Assembly: GCF_000826065.2 (NCBI RefSeq)
Contig: NZ_LN623538.1
Location: forward strand, 1-64,000
Reading direction: 5' to 3'
Origin: Tessaracoccus massiliensis
GTDB taxonomy: Bacteria > Actinomycetota > Actinomycetes > Propionibacteriales > Propionibacteriaceae
DNA length: 64,000 nt
The notes under the pieces were generated by a model. That model was not told the origin of the DNA. It worked only from the letters and a program-made list of their open reading frames with translations, and searched no databases. Below are positions 7,004-15,160 of the stretch, in pieces. The first letter of the stretch is position 1, and each line of letters begins with the position of its first letter. The translations under genes and the position numbers were made by a program.

Positions 7004-7954
7004 GTGGATTCCTCTCTCTACGACCTCATCGTCATCGGCGGCGGTGCCGCGGGGCTCAGCGCCGCACTGGTGCTGGCCCAGGGCAAGTGTTCGGTGCTCG
7101 TCATCGACTCCGGCAAGGCACGTAACCGTTTCGACGATCACATGCACGGGTACCTCTCGCGCGACGGGATGCCTCCGGAGGAACTGCTCGAGATGGGTCG
7201 CGATGAGGTGCGGCGCTTCGGCGGGGAGGTCCGCTCCGGGCGGGTCGCCCGGGTAGCTGCCGTGGGGGAGCCCGGCCGCCCGCGGTTCGACGTCGTCCTG
7301 GACGAGGGTGGGCAACTGCGCGCCAAGCGTCTCGTGATCGCCACCGGCATCACCGATACGCTCCCGCCCGTTGACGGCATCGGGGAGTTCTGGGGAGGCG
7401 CCGTGTTCCACTGCCCCTACTGCCACGGAGCTGAGATCGAGCCCGAGACCGTCGTCGGCGTGCTCGGTTGCGGCCCCGAGTCGATCGCCAAGGCGCACAT
7501 GATGCTGCAGTGGGCGAACAGGGTGATCCTGCTCCTCAATGACAAGGTCGAACTCGACGACGAGGCCCACCGCGCGTTGACCACCCGCGGCATCGAGATC
7601 GTCGAGGGTCAGGTGAGCGCCGTCGAGGTGCAGGAGGGCACCATCGTGGGCGCCAGGGTGGGCGACGGCGTCGTCGCGCTGGATGAGCTGCTGGTGGCGC
7701 CCGAGTCGCACCCCAACCGCGAGCTGCTCGACCAGCTGGGCGTCCGGGTGCTGGACGAGGCGGACGACCTTGGCACGTTGGTGGAGTGCGATGCCAGCGG
7801 CTGCACCGAGGTGGAGGGCGTCTGGGCCTGTGGCAACGTGCGTGACAGCAACGCCCAGGTGATCAACGCGGCCGGCCAGGGCGTGCGCGCGGCGATCGCC
7901 ATCAATGCTTCGCTGACCGAGGAGCACATCGCCGACGCGCTGCGGCAGGGCTGA
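7004..7954 (+). CDS. Thioredoxin-reductase-like FAD/NAD(P)H oxidoreductase
   Basis: A 316-aa pyridine-nucleotide-disulphide oxidoreductase of the TrxB class. It starts with the FAD-binding GGGAAGLSAALVLA motif (about residues 11-24). A redox-active pair is seen in HCPYCHG (about 139-145), followed by the second dinucleotide fold GVLGCGPESIAKA, and ends with the GVWACGNVRDSNAQVINAAGQG segment that places FAD. The GTG at 7004 gives the correct N-terminus; a longer frame upstream lies within the MerR gene. It follows the B12-type MerR regulator closely and may be co-transcribed with it. Confidence 0.85.
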   Translation: MDSSLYDLIVIGGGAAGLSAALVLAQGKCSVLVIDSGKARNRFDDHMHGYLSRDGMPPEELLEMGRDEVRRFGGEVRSGRVARVAAVGEPGRPRFDVVLDEGGQLRAKRLVIATGITDTLPPVDGIGEFWGGAVFHCPYCHGAEIEPETVVGVLGCGPESIAKAHMMLQWANRVILLLNDKVELDDEAHRALTTRGIEIVEGQVSAVEVQEGTIVGARVGDGVVALDELLVAPESHPNRELLDQLGVRVLDEADDLGTLVECDASGCTEVEGVWACGNVRDSNAQVINAAGQGVRAAIAINASLTEEHIADALRQG

Positions 7955-7971
7955 CCAGGGCCGCGGACAAG

Positions 7972-8003
7972 CGAAAAGCCCCGGCCGAAACCGCGGCTTT
8001 TCG
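7972..8003 (+). terminator. Terminator-like hairpin
   Basis: Perfect 9-bp stem (CGAAAAGCC at 7972-7980, GGCTTTTCG at 7995-8003) around a 14-nt loop, 18 bp after the flavoprotein stop. It separates this operon from the copper region. Confidence 0.6.
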
Positions 8004-8045
8004 AGGTGGTACACCACTAGAGACTGCGATGTCGCTGTCCACAGC

Positions 8046-8072
8046 TTGAATCATACCCCCTAGGGGTATAAA
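8046..8072 (+). promoter_or_regulatory. copB promoter with CsoR-type operator
   Basis: A 17-nt palindrome ATACCCCCTAGGGGTAT at 8053-8069 matches the known style of CsoR copper operators (G-tracts flanking a TA step). It lies between a TTGAAT (8046-8051) and a TATAAA (8067-8072), spacing 15, so a bound repressor would block RNA polymerase. It is 40 bp before the CopB start. No csoR gene is visible in this window. Confidence 0.7.
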
Positions 8073-8109
8073 GTCGATGTTGAACCCGAGGTACGAAAGG
8101 CGGGTTGAC

Positions 8110-8565
8110 ATGGACAAGCATTCAGACCACCACCACCCCCGCGACCACACACGGACTGACTCAGCGGATCACGCACCGCACGACGGGGTTCCAGGATCCC
8201 CGCATGCGGCGCATGGGGAGCACGCCGATCACCCGCACGAATCAGCTCATGGTCAGCAGCCGGAGCGTGATGGTCACATGGGCCACGGCGGCGGGCATGC
8301 CGGGCATGGCGCGAATCACGTCGCACAGTTCCGACGGCTGTTCTGGATCATGGCTGCCCTTGCCATCCCGGTCGTCGGGCTCAATGAGATGTTCGCTCAG
8401 CTTGTTGGCTATTCATTGCCTGACCTCGGGTGGATACGGTGGGTCTCTCCTCTGCTGGGCACGGTGATCTACTTCTGGGGCGGCTGGCCGTTCCTCACGG
8501 GTGCGGTTTCCGAGATCCGCGCCCGGAAGCCTGGGATGATGCTGCTGATTGGGCTGGCGATAACC
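8110..8565 (+). pseudogene. copB: CopB-type copper ATPase, N-terminal fragment (interrupted by IS)
   Basis: First part of a P1B-3 copper-exporting ATPase. From the ATG at 8110 it encodes an exceptionally His-rich N-terminus (18 His within residues 1-70, interspersed with Asp and Gly) and two transmembrane helices (about 77-100 and 112-131). No HMA domain is present, as expected for CopB. An insertion sequence enters after codon 152; the frame then runs into a TAG at 8587-8589 inside the IS. Removing the IS and one 8-bp target copy joins it in frame to 10003-11784, giving an intact protein of about 743 aa. An upstream in-frame ATG at 8077 is less likely. Confidence 0.93.
8558..8565 (+). repeat. 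8-bp target-site duplication (left copy)
   Basis: CGATAACC occurs immediately left of the insertion sequence at 8558-8565 and again immediately right of it at 10001-10008. Eight base pairs is the usual target duplication length of ISL3-family elements. Confidence 0.95.
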
Positions 8566-10000
8566 GGCTCTTCACAATCGAGGGTGTAGTCGGGGTTTGA
8601 ATCCGCCGGCCTCGAGGAGGCTGCGGGCGATGTAGTGGGTCAGGTTCCGGAAGCCCAGGGCGATACCGCGGAGGTGCTCGAGTCGGCCGTTGATGGCCTC
8701 GGTGGGGCCGTTGGAGGTGCCTGGCCGGTCGAAGAACGCGAGCACGTCAGCGGCGCGCCGGTTCAGGGTCCGACCCAGGCTGCGTAACTCCACTAGTGCT
8801 GTGGGAACGCCTGTGCTGATGTCATCGATGACCTTGTTGAGCAGGTAGCGGCCGAACTTCTTGTCAGGTTGCCGGTAGGCCACCACCAGACGTTGGTAAA
8901 TGCCCCAGGTGGCCTCGACCTCGCCATGCTGGTTGTCAGCGAACAGCGCTTCCAGGCGGGCGACCTGCTTGTCGGTGAGCAGATCAACACCGGTCAGCAA
9001 GGTGCGCCTGGCCCGGTAGAGCGGATCTCCAGCACGGCCTCGATGTCCGCGGGTGGTTTGCTGAACCCGTTGCCGGCACCGGGTCAGGGCCTCCCCTGCC
9101 AGGCGGACTACGTGGAAGGGGTCCATCACCGCGGTGGCATGGGCCAGTTCCTCCGCGGCAGCCGTCTTGTAGCCGGTGAACCCATCCATGGCTACGACTT
9201 CGATCTGGTCACGCCAGGCTCGGGGGCGCTCAGCGAGCCAGGTCTTGAACACCTGCTTGGAGCGGCCCTCGATCATGTCTAACAGTCGTGCCGGGCCGGT
9301 ACCGTCCCTGGTCGGGGTCAAGTCGATGACCACGGTGACGTACTTGTCACCGCGTCGGGTGTGTCGCCAGCAATGCTCATCGACGCCGATCACCTCGACC
9401 CCGTCGAACCGGGCAGGGTTGTTGATCAGCATCCGCTGGCCCTCGGCCAGCACCGCGTCGTTGGCGGTGTTCCAGGCCACGTCCAGACCTTCCGCGATCC
9501 GGACCATGCTCAAGTGCTGGATCACCAGCCCTTCCAACGCCCACCGCAACGCCGCCCTAGACAATTTCGAACGGGGCTCGGCCGCCTTGCTCAGGTCTTG
9601 TCGCCACACCCGACCGCACTCGACGCACCTGTACCGCCGGACCCTCACCTGCAAGATCGTGGGGCGCCACCCCAGCGGAACATGCGACAGCCACCGCACC
9701 ACAGTGCCTCGAGCTCTGCCCTGGCCTCCACAGTCGTGGCACCAGTCATCGGCGTCGATCACCCGGCAGGCCAACACAGCACGCTCAGACTCGACGCACT
9801 GCCCGGTCACCTCCAACCCGAGCCCGTCGAGCAGGCAGAAACTAGTCAGATCAGGGCAGCTGAAGGTAGCGTCAGGCACGTCGAGGTCTTCCAGATGAGG
9901 CGTGTAGGAACCTTCATCTTCGGAGGGCCTCGACCCCTTCAGCCAGCCGCCACGCCGCAAACCCGAACAGCGCTACCTACACCCTGGTTTGTGAAGAGCC
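8566..10000. mobile_element. ISL3-family insertion sequence, 1435 bp
   Basis: A complete element. Terminal inverted repeats of 24 bp match at 22 positions (GGCTCTTCACAA followed after three bases by AGGGTGTAG; left 8566-8589, right 9977-10000). Direct repeats CGATAACC flank it. It carries a single transposase gene in the leftward direction. It has landed in the copB reading frame after codon 152 of the ATPase. The intact inverted repeats and perfect target duplication argue for a recent insertion. Confidence 0.96.
8572..9879 (-). CDS. ISL3-family transposase
   Basis: Transposase of about 435 aa. The N-terminal part has the ISL3-type zinc-binding region (CHDCGG and RYRCVECGRVW). A helix-turn-helix-like stretch follows (SMVRIAEGLDVAWNTANDAV), then a DDE-type catalytic domain: VIGVDEHCWRH, VVAMDGFTGYK with DPFHVVRLAGEALTRCR, and near the end TSNGPTEAINGRLEHLRGIALGFRN with the catalytic Glu. 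The GTG at 9879, with GGAAG 9 nt upstream, is the likely start; the frame is open further to 9960. It reads convergent to copB. Confidence 0.92.
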   Translation of the reverse strand: MPDATFSCPDLTSFCLLDGLGLEVTGQCVESERAVLACRVIDADDWCHDCGGQGRARGTVVRWLSHVPLGWRPTILQVRVRRYRCVECGRVWRQDLSKAAEPRSKLSRAALRWALEGLVIQHLSMVRIAEGLDVAWNTANDAVLAEGQRMLINNPARFDGVEVIGVDEHCWRHTRRGDKYVTVVIDLTPTRDGTGPARLLDMIEGRSKQVFKTWLAERPRAWRDQIEVVAMDGFTGYKTAAAEELAHATAVMDPFHVVRLAGEALTRCRQRVQQTTRGHRGRAGDPLYRARRTLLTGVDLLTDKQVARLEALFADNQHGEVEATWGIYQRLVVAYRQPDKKFGRYLLNKVIDDISTGVPTALVELRSLGRTLNRRAADVLAFFDRPGTSNGPTEAINGRLEHLRGIALGFRNLTHYIARSLLEAGGFKPRLHPRL

Positions 10001-10002
10001 CG

Positions 10003-11784
10003 ATAACCGTGGCGTTCGTCGCTTCCTGGGGTGCCAGTAGCGGGGTCCTGAGCCACGAGTTGAACTTCTGGTGGGAGTTGGCGCTGCTGGTGGTGATCAT
10101 GCTTGCCGGGCACTGGATCGAGATGCGCTCCCTGGCGCAGACATCCTCGGCCCTGGACTCGTTGGCCGCGCTGCTGCCCGACGAGGCGGAGAAGGTGGTT
10201 GGTGACGGCGTCGTGAAGGTCGCGCCCGCGGAGTTGACTGTAGGTGATGTCGTCATTGTCCGGCCCGGATCGGCGGTGCCGGCTGACGGGAGGATCATCG
10301 GTGGATCTGCTTCGATGGACGAGTCGATGGTCACCGGAGAGTCCAAGACCGTGCGCCGCGACACAGGTGACCAGGTGGTCGCGGGAACCGTGGCCACAGA
10401 TTCCGGGGTCCGGGTCGAGATCACTGCCACTGGTGATGACACTGCTTTGGCCGGTATCCAGAAGCTGGTCGCTGACGCGCAGGCGTCGTCCTCGCGTGCT
10501 CAACGCATCGCTGACACCGCGGCTGGTTGGTTGTTCTGGTTTGCTCTGGGAGCCGCTGCGATCACTGCTGTGGTGTGGTCGGTTGTTGGCCTGCCCCAGA
10601 TGGCGGTGGTGCTCGCGATCACCGTGTTGGTCATCGCGTGTCCACACGCCCTGGGTTTGGCAATCCCCTTGGTTGTATCGATCGCTACAGAACGTGCTGC
10701 CCGAGGGGGTGTGCTCATCAAAGACCGCCTCGCCCTGGAGTCGATGCGCTCAGTGGATGCTGTCTTGTTCGACAAGACCGGCACTCTGACGAAGGGTGAG
10801 CCAACCGTCACCGCGATCGAGGTCGAGGCTGGTGGGAGCGGGGATCAGTTGCTCGCATTGGCCGCATCTGCGGAAGCCGATAGCGAGCATCCGCTTGCCC
10901 GTGCCATTGTGGGTGCTGCACGCTCCCGTAACTTGGATGTGCCTCGGTCCACGGACTTCTCCTCCTCTCCTGCCGTCGGAGTCAGGGCCACGGTCGAGGG
11001 CAGGGTCATCGAGGTCGGGGGACCCCATCTGCTCGAGCAGCGTGAGCGGGATGAGTTGCCAGTGGCCGAGGAATGGCGTGGGGAGGGAGCGATCATCCTG
11101 CATGTGCTGGCTGACAGCGAGGTGATCGGAGCACTCCGGTTGGCTGACGAGATTCGCCCGGAGTCCCGTGACGCCGTGGAAGCGTTGCATGCAGCAGGTG
11201 CGCAGGTCATCATGATCACCGGTGACGCCCAAGCCGTCGCTGAGACCGTCGCCAAGGAATTTGGCATTGACCGTGTATTTGCTGGTGTCCGTCCCGAGGA
11301 TAAGGCTGCCACGGTCGCCGAACTCCAAGACGAAGGCCAGAAGGTCGCAATGGTGGGCGACGGCGTCAACGATGCCCCCGCTCTTGCACAGGCAGATGTG
11401 GGCATCGCCATCGGAGCAGGCACCGATGTCGCGATTGGTTCTGCTGGGGTGATCCTCGCTTCCTCTGATCCTCGCTCGGTGTTGTCGGTCATCGATCTCT
11501 CCCGCTCGAGCTACCGAAAGATGAAGCAGAATCTCTGGTGGGCAGCAGGCTACAACCTGGTCTCAGTCCCGCTGGCCGCGGGCATCCTTGCCCCGGTCGG
11601 GTTCGTTCTGCCGATGAGTGTTGGCGCGATCCTGATGTCGGTCTCCACCGTAGTTGTCGCTCTCAATGCGCAACTCCTGCGTCGACTCGACCTTGCGCCG
11701 GAGGTCAGTACCGAAAAGTTTCTTGATCGTCCCACTGGGGGAGCCCCTGCACTCAGCCACGGGCAGAACCACGCCGGTCAGTGA
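10003..11784 (+). pseudogene. copB: CopB-type copper ATPase, C-terminal fragment
   Basis: Remaining 593 codons of the P1B-3 ATPase. Seen in order: further transmembrane helices, the actuator motif MVTGES, the CPH metal site in TM6 (VIACPHALGLAIP), the phosphorylation motif FDKTGTLTKGE, the HP motif SEHPLA, and the hinge MVGDGVNDAPAL. CPH is the signature of CopB (known: P1B-3, Cu+/Cu2+/Ag+). It cannot be expressed as a whole protein while the IS is present, unless transcription and a start arise within the IS. Precise excision would restore function. Confidence 0.93.
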
Positions 11785-11786
11785 CA

Positions 11787-11822
11787 GGGAAGGCTCGCCC
11801 CCTGATGGGAGCGAGCCTTCCC
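11787..11822. terminator. Bidirectional terminator between copB and cueP
   Basis: Perfect 12-bp stem (GGGAAGGCTCGC at 11787-11798, GCGAGCCTTCCC at 11811-11822) around a 12-nt loop. It begins 2 bp after the copB stop and lies between convergent copB and cueP, so it can serve both. Confidence 0.8.
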
Positions 11823-11863
11823 GTCGGTTAAGCGGCTCATCCGGTTGGATGGGTGGCCGGTCG

Positions 11864-12469
11864 TTAAGCCAGGGGCAGGGTAGTGACGCAGGTCGCACCT
11901 TCGACGTCCGATGAGAAAGGGCTCTCCGCGGTCTTGCCGTCCTTGGTCACCACAATGGTGCCCTTAACGTCCCTGGGAATCCAGAATCCCACGAAGCCGT
12001 TGGCGTAAGTGGTGGCGGTCTCGTCGACGAGCACCTCTCCGTCGTCGGTGGTGATGGTCACATGGACGTCCTCACCGTCCAGCTCCCCTTGGCAGGTCCC
12101 GACGTTGTGGAAGTAGCAGTCGTGCGTGAACGTTTCGTAGGGCGCCAGCGAGAGGTAGAACTCATCCCCTTCGATTTCAACCACCTCCTCCGTGATGCCG
12201 TCGCTGAGGATCACCTGGTCGTAGCGAACGGACCCCATGAAGGCCAGCGGCCGCGCACTTTCCTCCTGATCGAGTGCATCTACGATCTCTCTTCCGCTCT
12301 TGCCCTCCAGCCCGGCGGCGGCAAGCAGAGTTCCGGGCGCGGCAGCGTTCGTCGCCGGCTGAGTCGTCGGCGCTTGGGCGACATCGGAGGCGGTGGTGTT
12401 GCAGGCAGTCAGTGTGCCAAGTGCCAAGAGGGACAGGGCCAGCGCTGTGGCAAGACGGGAACGGATCAT
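11864..12469 (-). CDS. cueP: CueP-family copper-binding lipoprotein
   Basis: A 201-aa secreted lipoprotein. The signal peptide ends in the lipobox LTAC (Cys23). The mature part matches the CueP family closely: LLAAAGLEGKSGREIVDALD, FYLSLAPYETFTHDCYFHN, TCQGELDGEDVHVTI, TTYANGFVGFWIPRD and a C-terminal ATCVTTLPL. Three family cysteines (HDC, GTC, ATC) are present. CueP in Salmonella is a periplasmic copper protein; here lipid anchoring would keep it at the outer face of the membrane. The ATG at 12469 has AAGGA at correct spacing. A direct-repeat regulator box lies 75 bp upstream. Confidence 0.92.
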   Translation of the reverse strand: MIRSRLATALALSLLALGTLTACNTTASDVAQAPTTQPATNAAAPGTLLAAAGLEGKSGREIVDALDQEESARPLAFMGSVRYDQVILSDGITEEVVEIEGDEFYLSLAPYETFTHDCYFHNVGTCQGELDGEDVHVTITTDDGEVLVDETATTYANGFVGFWIPRDVKGTIVVTKDGKTAESPFSSDVEGATCVTTLPLA

Positions 12470-12543
12470 GGTCATCCTTGGGTTAGGAGGTGGAACTGCG
12501 TCAACTTTGCCAGGAGTGAACATTCCCTTCGCGCCAGATCTCC

Positions 12544-12560
12544 TCAAGGTTTGTTCAAGA
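12544..12560 (-). promoter_or_regulatory. Candidate response-regulator box upstream of cueP
   Basis: On the minus strand TCTTGAACAAACCTTGA: two CTTGA half-sites with 11-nt period, as OmpR-family dimers use. The same arrangement precedes the DUF305 gene at 14399-14415 in the same orientation, and both lie about 75 nt before the start codon. It overlaps the histidine kinase stop codon. Confidence 0.6.
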
Positions 12561-13646
12561 AACCTCAGGCAACTGGAGAGTAAAGGTGGAACCGCGGCCT
12601 ACGCCCACGCTGGCCCCGGTGAGGCGGCCGCCGTGGGCCTCGGCGATCGCCCGGCTGATCGTCAGACCTACCCCTGTGCCCGCCCCTTCGTCATGGCGAC
12701 GGTGCCCGTCGCCCCGGTAGAACCGTTCGAAGATGTGGGGGAGCTCGCCTTCTTTTATTCCGCGGCCATCGTCGATCACCTCGATGCGAACCCACGCTTG
12801 GGAGACATCGCTCGCTAGCGTGACTCTAGTGGCCCCGTGCTGCAAAGCGTTGCGGAGCAGGTTGTCCAGGACCTGTCCGATGCGTTGGCGGTCAACGGCC
12901 ACACACGCGCTGGGGATGGTTGGCAAATCCAGCGACACGCCTGCGGCTTCATACCGAGGCAGGGCGGTGTCCACTGCGGCCCGCAGCACGTCATCGAGCC
13001 GGGCGCGCTCGAGGACGACCGGTAGCCTCCCCTCCTCGAAGGCCGATACGTCGCGCATGTCGACGGCCAGGCGGTGTAGCCGCATGCACTGGTGGCGAAG
13101 GACAGCGAGCGTTTCCGGGGTTAACTCGGCGACGCCGTCCTCCAGCGCTTCTAGAACCGCGCTGAGGGTGGCGATCGGCGTGCGCAGCTCGTGCGAAAGG
13201 TCAGTGAGCATCCTCCGCCTGGTGGCCTCGGTAGCGCCCACCTGCGAGGCCAGGGAGTTGAGGCTCTTTGCCACGGTTCGCAACTCGTGCGCGCCGTCTG
13301 CAAGCTCAATCGGTGCTGAGTAGTCACCATCCGCTACCCGCTCGGATCCCCTTCGTAATTCAGCGACAGTAGTTCCAAGACGTCTGCTCAACCAGACGTT
13401 GGCAATGACAGCGCCCGCCAGCGCAATCGCAATCCCCCCGCCCAAGGAAGTAAACAGGCCTAGTCGGAAGGCTTCCTCCGCGTGCTCCAATACGTCAGGT
13501 TGCGCGCCATGCCCAGTCATGCGCATGTGTCGCTCTGCCGCCGGCGGCCCCACGATGGCGGCCACCACCACAACGGTGAGCGCCATCGTGCTGACGACCA
13601 GCACTTGTGCGCCCAGTAACTGGCGTGCCAACGAGCCCGGCTGCAT
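12555..13646 (-). CDS. Sensor histidine kinase of the copper locus
   Basis: A 363-aa membrane kinase. TM1 is at about residues 10-32 and TM2 at about 65-88. The extracytoplasmic loop between them is only about 30 residues and contains HMRMTGHG, a His/Met cluster suited to copper. HAMP follows (about 89-140), then the HisKA dimerisation domain with the phospho-acceptor in LSHELRTPIATL and an HATPase domain with N box (LLRNALQHG), G1 (DDGRGI) and GTGVGLTI. Its ATG overlaps the regulator stop (TGATG). Copper sensing is inferred from the neighbours and the loop. Confidence 0.9.
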   Translation of the reverse strand: MQPGSLARQLLGAQVLVVSTMALTVVVVAAIVGPPAAERHMRMTGHGAQPDVLEHAEEAFRLGLFTSLGGGIAIALAGAVIANVWLSRRLGTTVAELRRGSERVADGDYSAPIELADGAHELRTVAKSLNSLASQVGATEATRRRMLTDLSHELRTPIATLSAVLEALEDGVAELTPETLAVLRHQCMRLHRLAVDMRDVSAFEEGRLPVVLERARLDDVLRAAVDTALPRYEAAGVSLDLPTIPSACVAVDRQRIGQVLDNLLRNALQHGATRVTLASDVSQAWVRIEVIDDGRGIKEGELPHIFERFYRGDGHRRHDEGAGTGVGLTISRAIAEAHGGRLTGASVGVGRGSTFTLQLPEVS

Positions 13647-14335
13647 CACGTCCCCGTCCCCAATTTGTATCCGACCCCGCGGACGGTAAGGATGAAGCGC
13701 GGCTCCACAGGCTCGCCTAGTTTCTTCCGGAGGTTGCCCACATGGACATCGACGACGTGGTTGTCTCCCACCCAGCCCTCGCCCCACACTTCGTCCATCA
13801 ATTCGCGTCGAGTGAGGACGGAACCCGGTTTGGCAGAGAAGGCGAGCAGCAGATCGAACTCCGTTCGCGTGAGTTCGATGGGGGAGCCCGCCATGCGGGC
13901 TTCTCTCGACTCCGGATCGACGGTTAAGTCACCGAACGTTCGCTGGGGATGGCGCACCTTGTAGCGCGGCCGTCTGAGCATCGCTTCTACGCGGGCCACC
14001 ACTTCGCGGACGCTGAATGGTTTCGTCACGTAGTCGTCGGCACCGACGGAGAGTCCAGCCAGTGTGTCATTCTCCTCATCTCGGGCGGTGAGCATGATGA
14101 CGTAACAATCGCTGAACTGGCGGATCCGGCGGCACACCTCCACGCCGTCGAGGCTCGGTAGCCCGAGGTCGAGTAGCACCACGGATGGCTCCCACTCACC
14201 GACAACGCGCACAGCTTCTGCGCCATCGCCGCAGACTCGTGCCTCGAAACCAGTACGGTCCATATAGTTGGCAACTACGCCCGCCAGCACTGTCTCGTCG
14301 TCGACGACGAGGATGCGAGTCTTCTCCGCTTCCAT
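13646..14335 (-). CDS. OmpR-family response regulator of the copper locus
   Basis: A 229-aa regulator. The receiver domain (residues 6-120) has the acidic pair DDE, phospho-acceptor Asp in VVLLDLGLP, the conserved T in MLTARD and the K in VTKPFSVRE. The DNA-binding winged helix (about 135-227) includes ELTRTEFDLLLAF, NHVVDVHVGNLRKKL and FILTVRGVGYKL. GGAGG lies 7 nt before the ATG at 14335. It is transcribed with the kinase and divergently from the DUF305 gene. It is the natural candidate to bind the CTTGA-N6-CTTGA boxes at 12544 and 14399. Confidence 0.93.
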   Translation of the reverse strand: MEAEKTRILVVDDETVLAGVVANYMDRTGFEARVCGDGAEAVRVVGEWEPSVVLLDLGLPSLDGVEVCRRIRQFSDCYVIMLTARDEENDTLAGLSVGADDYVTKPFSVREVVARVEAMLRRPRYKVRHPQRTFGDLTVDPESREARMAGSPIELTRTEFDLLLAFSAKPGSVLTRRELMDEVWGEGWVGDNHVVDVHVGNLRKKLGEPVEPRFILTVRGVGYKLGTGT

Positions 14336-14398
14336 CAGCCTCCAGTCCTCACTTCGGATAGTCCCGCAGCACACATGACGTAGATCGATCTGGATGCA

Positions 14399-14415
14399 TC
14401 TTGAGCAATTCTTGA
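14399..14415 (+). promoter_or_regulatory. Candidate response-regulator box upstream of DUF305 gene
   Basis: TCTTGAGCAATTCTTGA: two CTTGA half-sites (14400-14404, 14411-14415) with 11-nt period. It matches the cueP box at 12 of 17 conserved positions in the scheme TCTTGA-R-CAA-NN-CTTGA (all fixed positions agree). It lies in the divergent region between the regulator and DUF305 genes, 77 nt before the latter's ATG, so it could also autoregulate the two-component operon. Confidence 0.6.
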
Positions 14416-14491
14416 CCTAAGACGAGCCGTCGCTGGGTTTGCGGAACATAGCGTTTGAGTGGACCATTCATACAGTCCTTTGGAGCATCCT

Positions 14492-15094
14492 ATGAAACAA
14501 CCCCGCCGCATCGTCCTTGTTTTCAGTGCGCTGGTGACCATGGGGTCACTCGTCGCGTGCGGAACCACGACACAACCCTCTGAATCCACAACACCCGCGG
14601 TTGTCACTGCATCTGTTGAGCAGGTGTCAACTCAGCACAACGACGCCGACACGATGTTTGCGCAGATGATGATCGTTCATCACGAGGGTGCCATCGACAT
14701 GGCTGATCTCGCGCTGACCAAGGCTGACAGGGACGAGGTGAAGGCACTCGCGGAGCGGATCTCAGCAGCGCAGGGCCCGGAGATCGAGCAGATGTCCGCT
14801 TGGCTTGAGACGTGGGGCGAACCCACCGACGCCGGTGGACATGCTGGCCATGGGGGCATGGACATGAATGGAATGACGCAGGAAGAAGTGATGGGCCAGT
14901 TGGAAGGCTTGTCCGGCGCCGAGTTCGACGACTCCTTCCTCAAGGCTATGATCGCCCACCACGAAGGCGCTGTCGAGATGTCCGAAAGGCAGTTGGTCGA
15001 CGGTGAGAATCCTGAAGCCCTCGCCTTGGCCGAGACGATCATCGCCGATCAGAAGGAGGAGATCGCAGAGATGCAGGGCCTTCTAGAGGGCTGA
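14492..15094 (+). CDS. DUF305 lipoprotein
   Basis: A 200-aa lipoprotein: signal peptide ending in LVAC (Cys23), a Thr/Ser-rich linker, then a DUF305 ferritin-like four-helix domain with two HHEGA motifs (MMIVHHEGAIDMADLA and MIAHHEGAVEMSERQ). A His/Met-rich insert between them (GGHAGHGGMDMNGM) resembles a copper-binding loop. DUF305 proteins are frequently found in copper-resistance loci. It lies divergent from the two-component genes and shares a regulator box with cueP. TGGAG precedes the ATG at 14492. Confidence 0.9.
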   Translation: MKQPRRIVLVFSALVTMGSLVACGTTTQPSESTTPAVVTASVEQVSTQHNDADTMFAQMMIVHHEGAIDMADLALTKADRDEVKALAERISAAQGPEIEQMSAWLETWGEPTDAGGHAGHGGMDMNGMTQEEVMGQLEGLSGAEFDDSFLKAMIAHHEGAVEMSERQLVDGENPEALALAETIIADQKEEIAEMQGLLEG

Positions 15095-15160
15095 ACCGTG
15101 CTGAGTTGAGCTTCACCAGTGGCTTCAGTTCGGTGCTGCTGCGTTCCCAGAGCAAAAACA

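Noticed and set aside
6521-8017. A 498-codon minus-strand frame opposite the MerR and flavoprotein genes
   Set aside because: No domain or ribosome site; complements two well-supported plus-strand genes.
9361-10000. N-terminal extension of the copB C-terminal fragment into the IS
   Set aside because: This stretch is antisense to the transposase; homology to the ATPase begins only at the target-site duplication.
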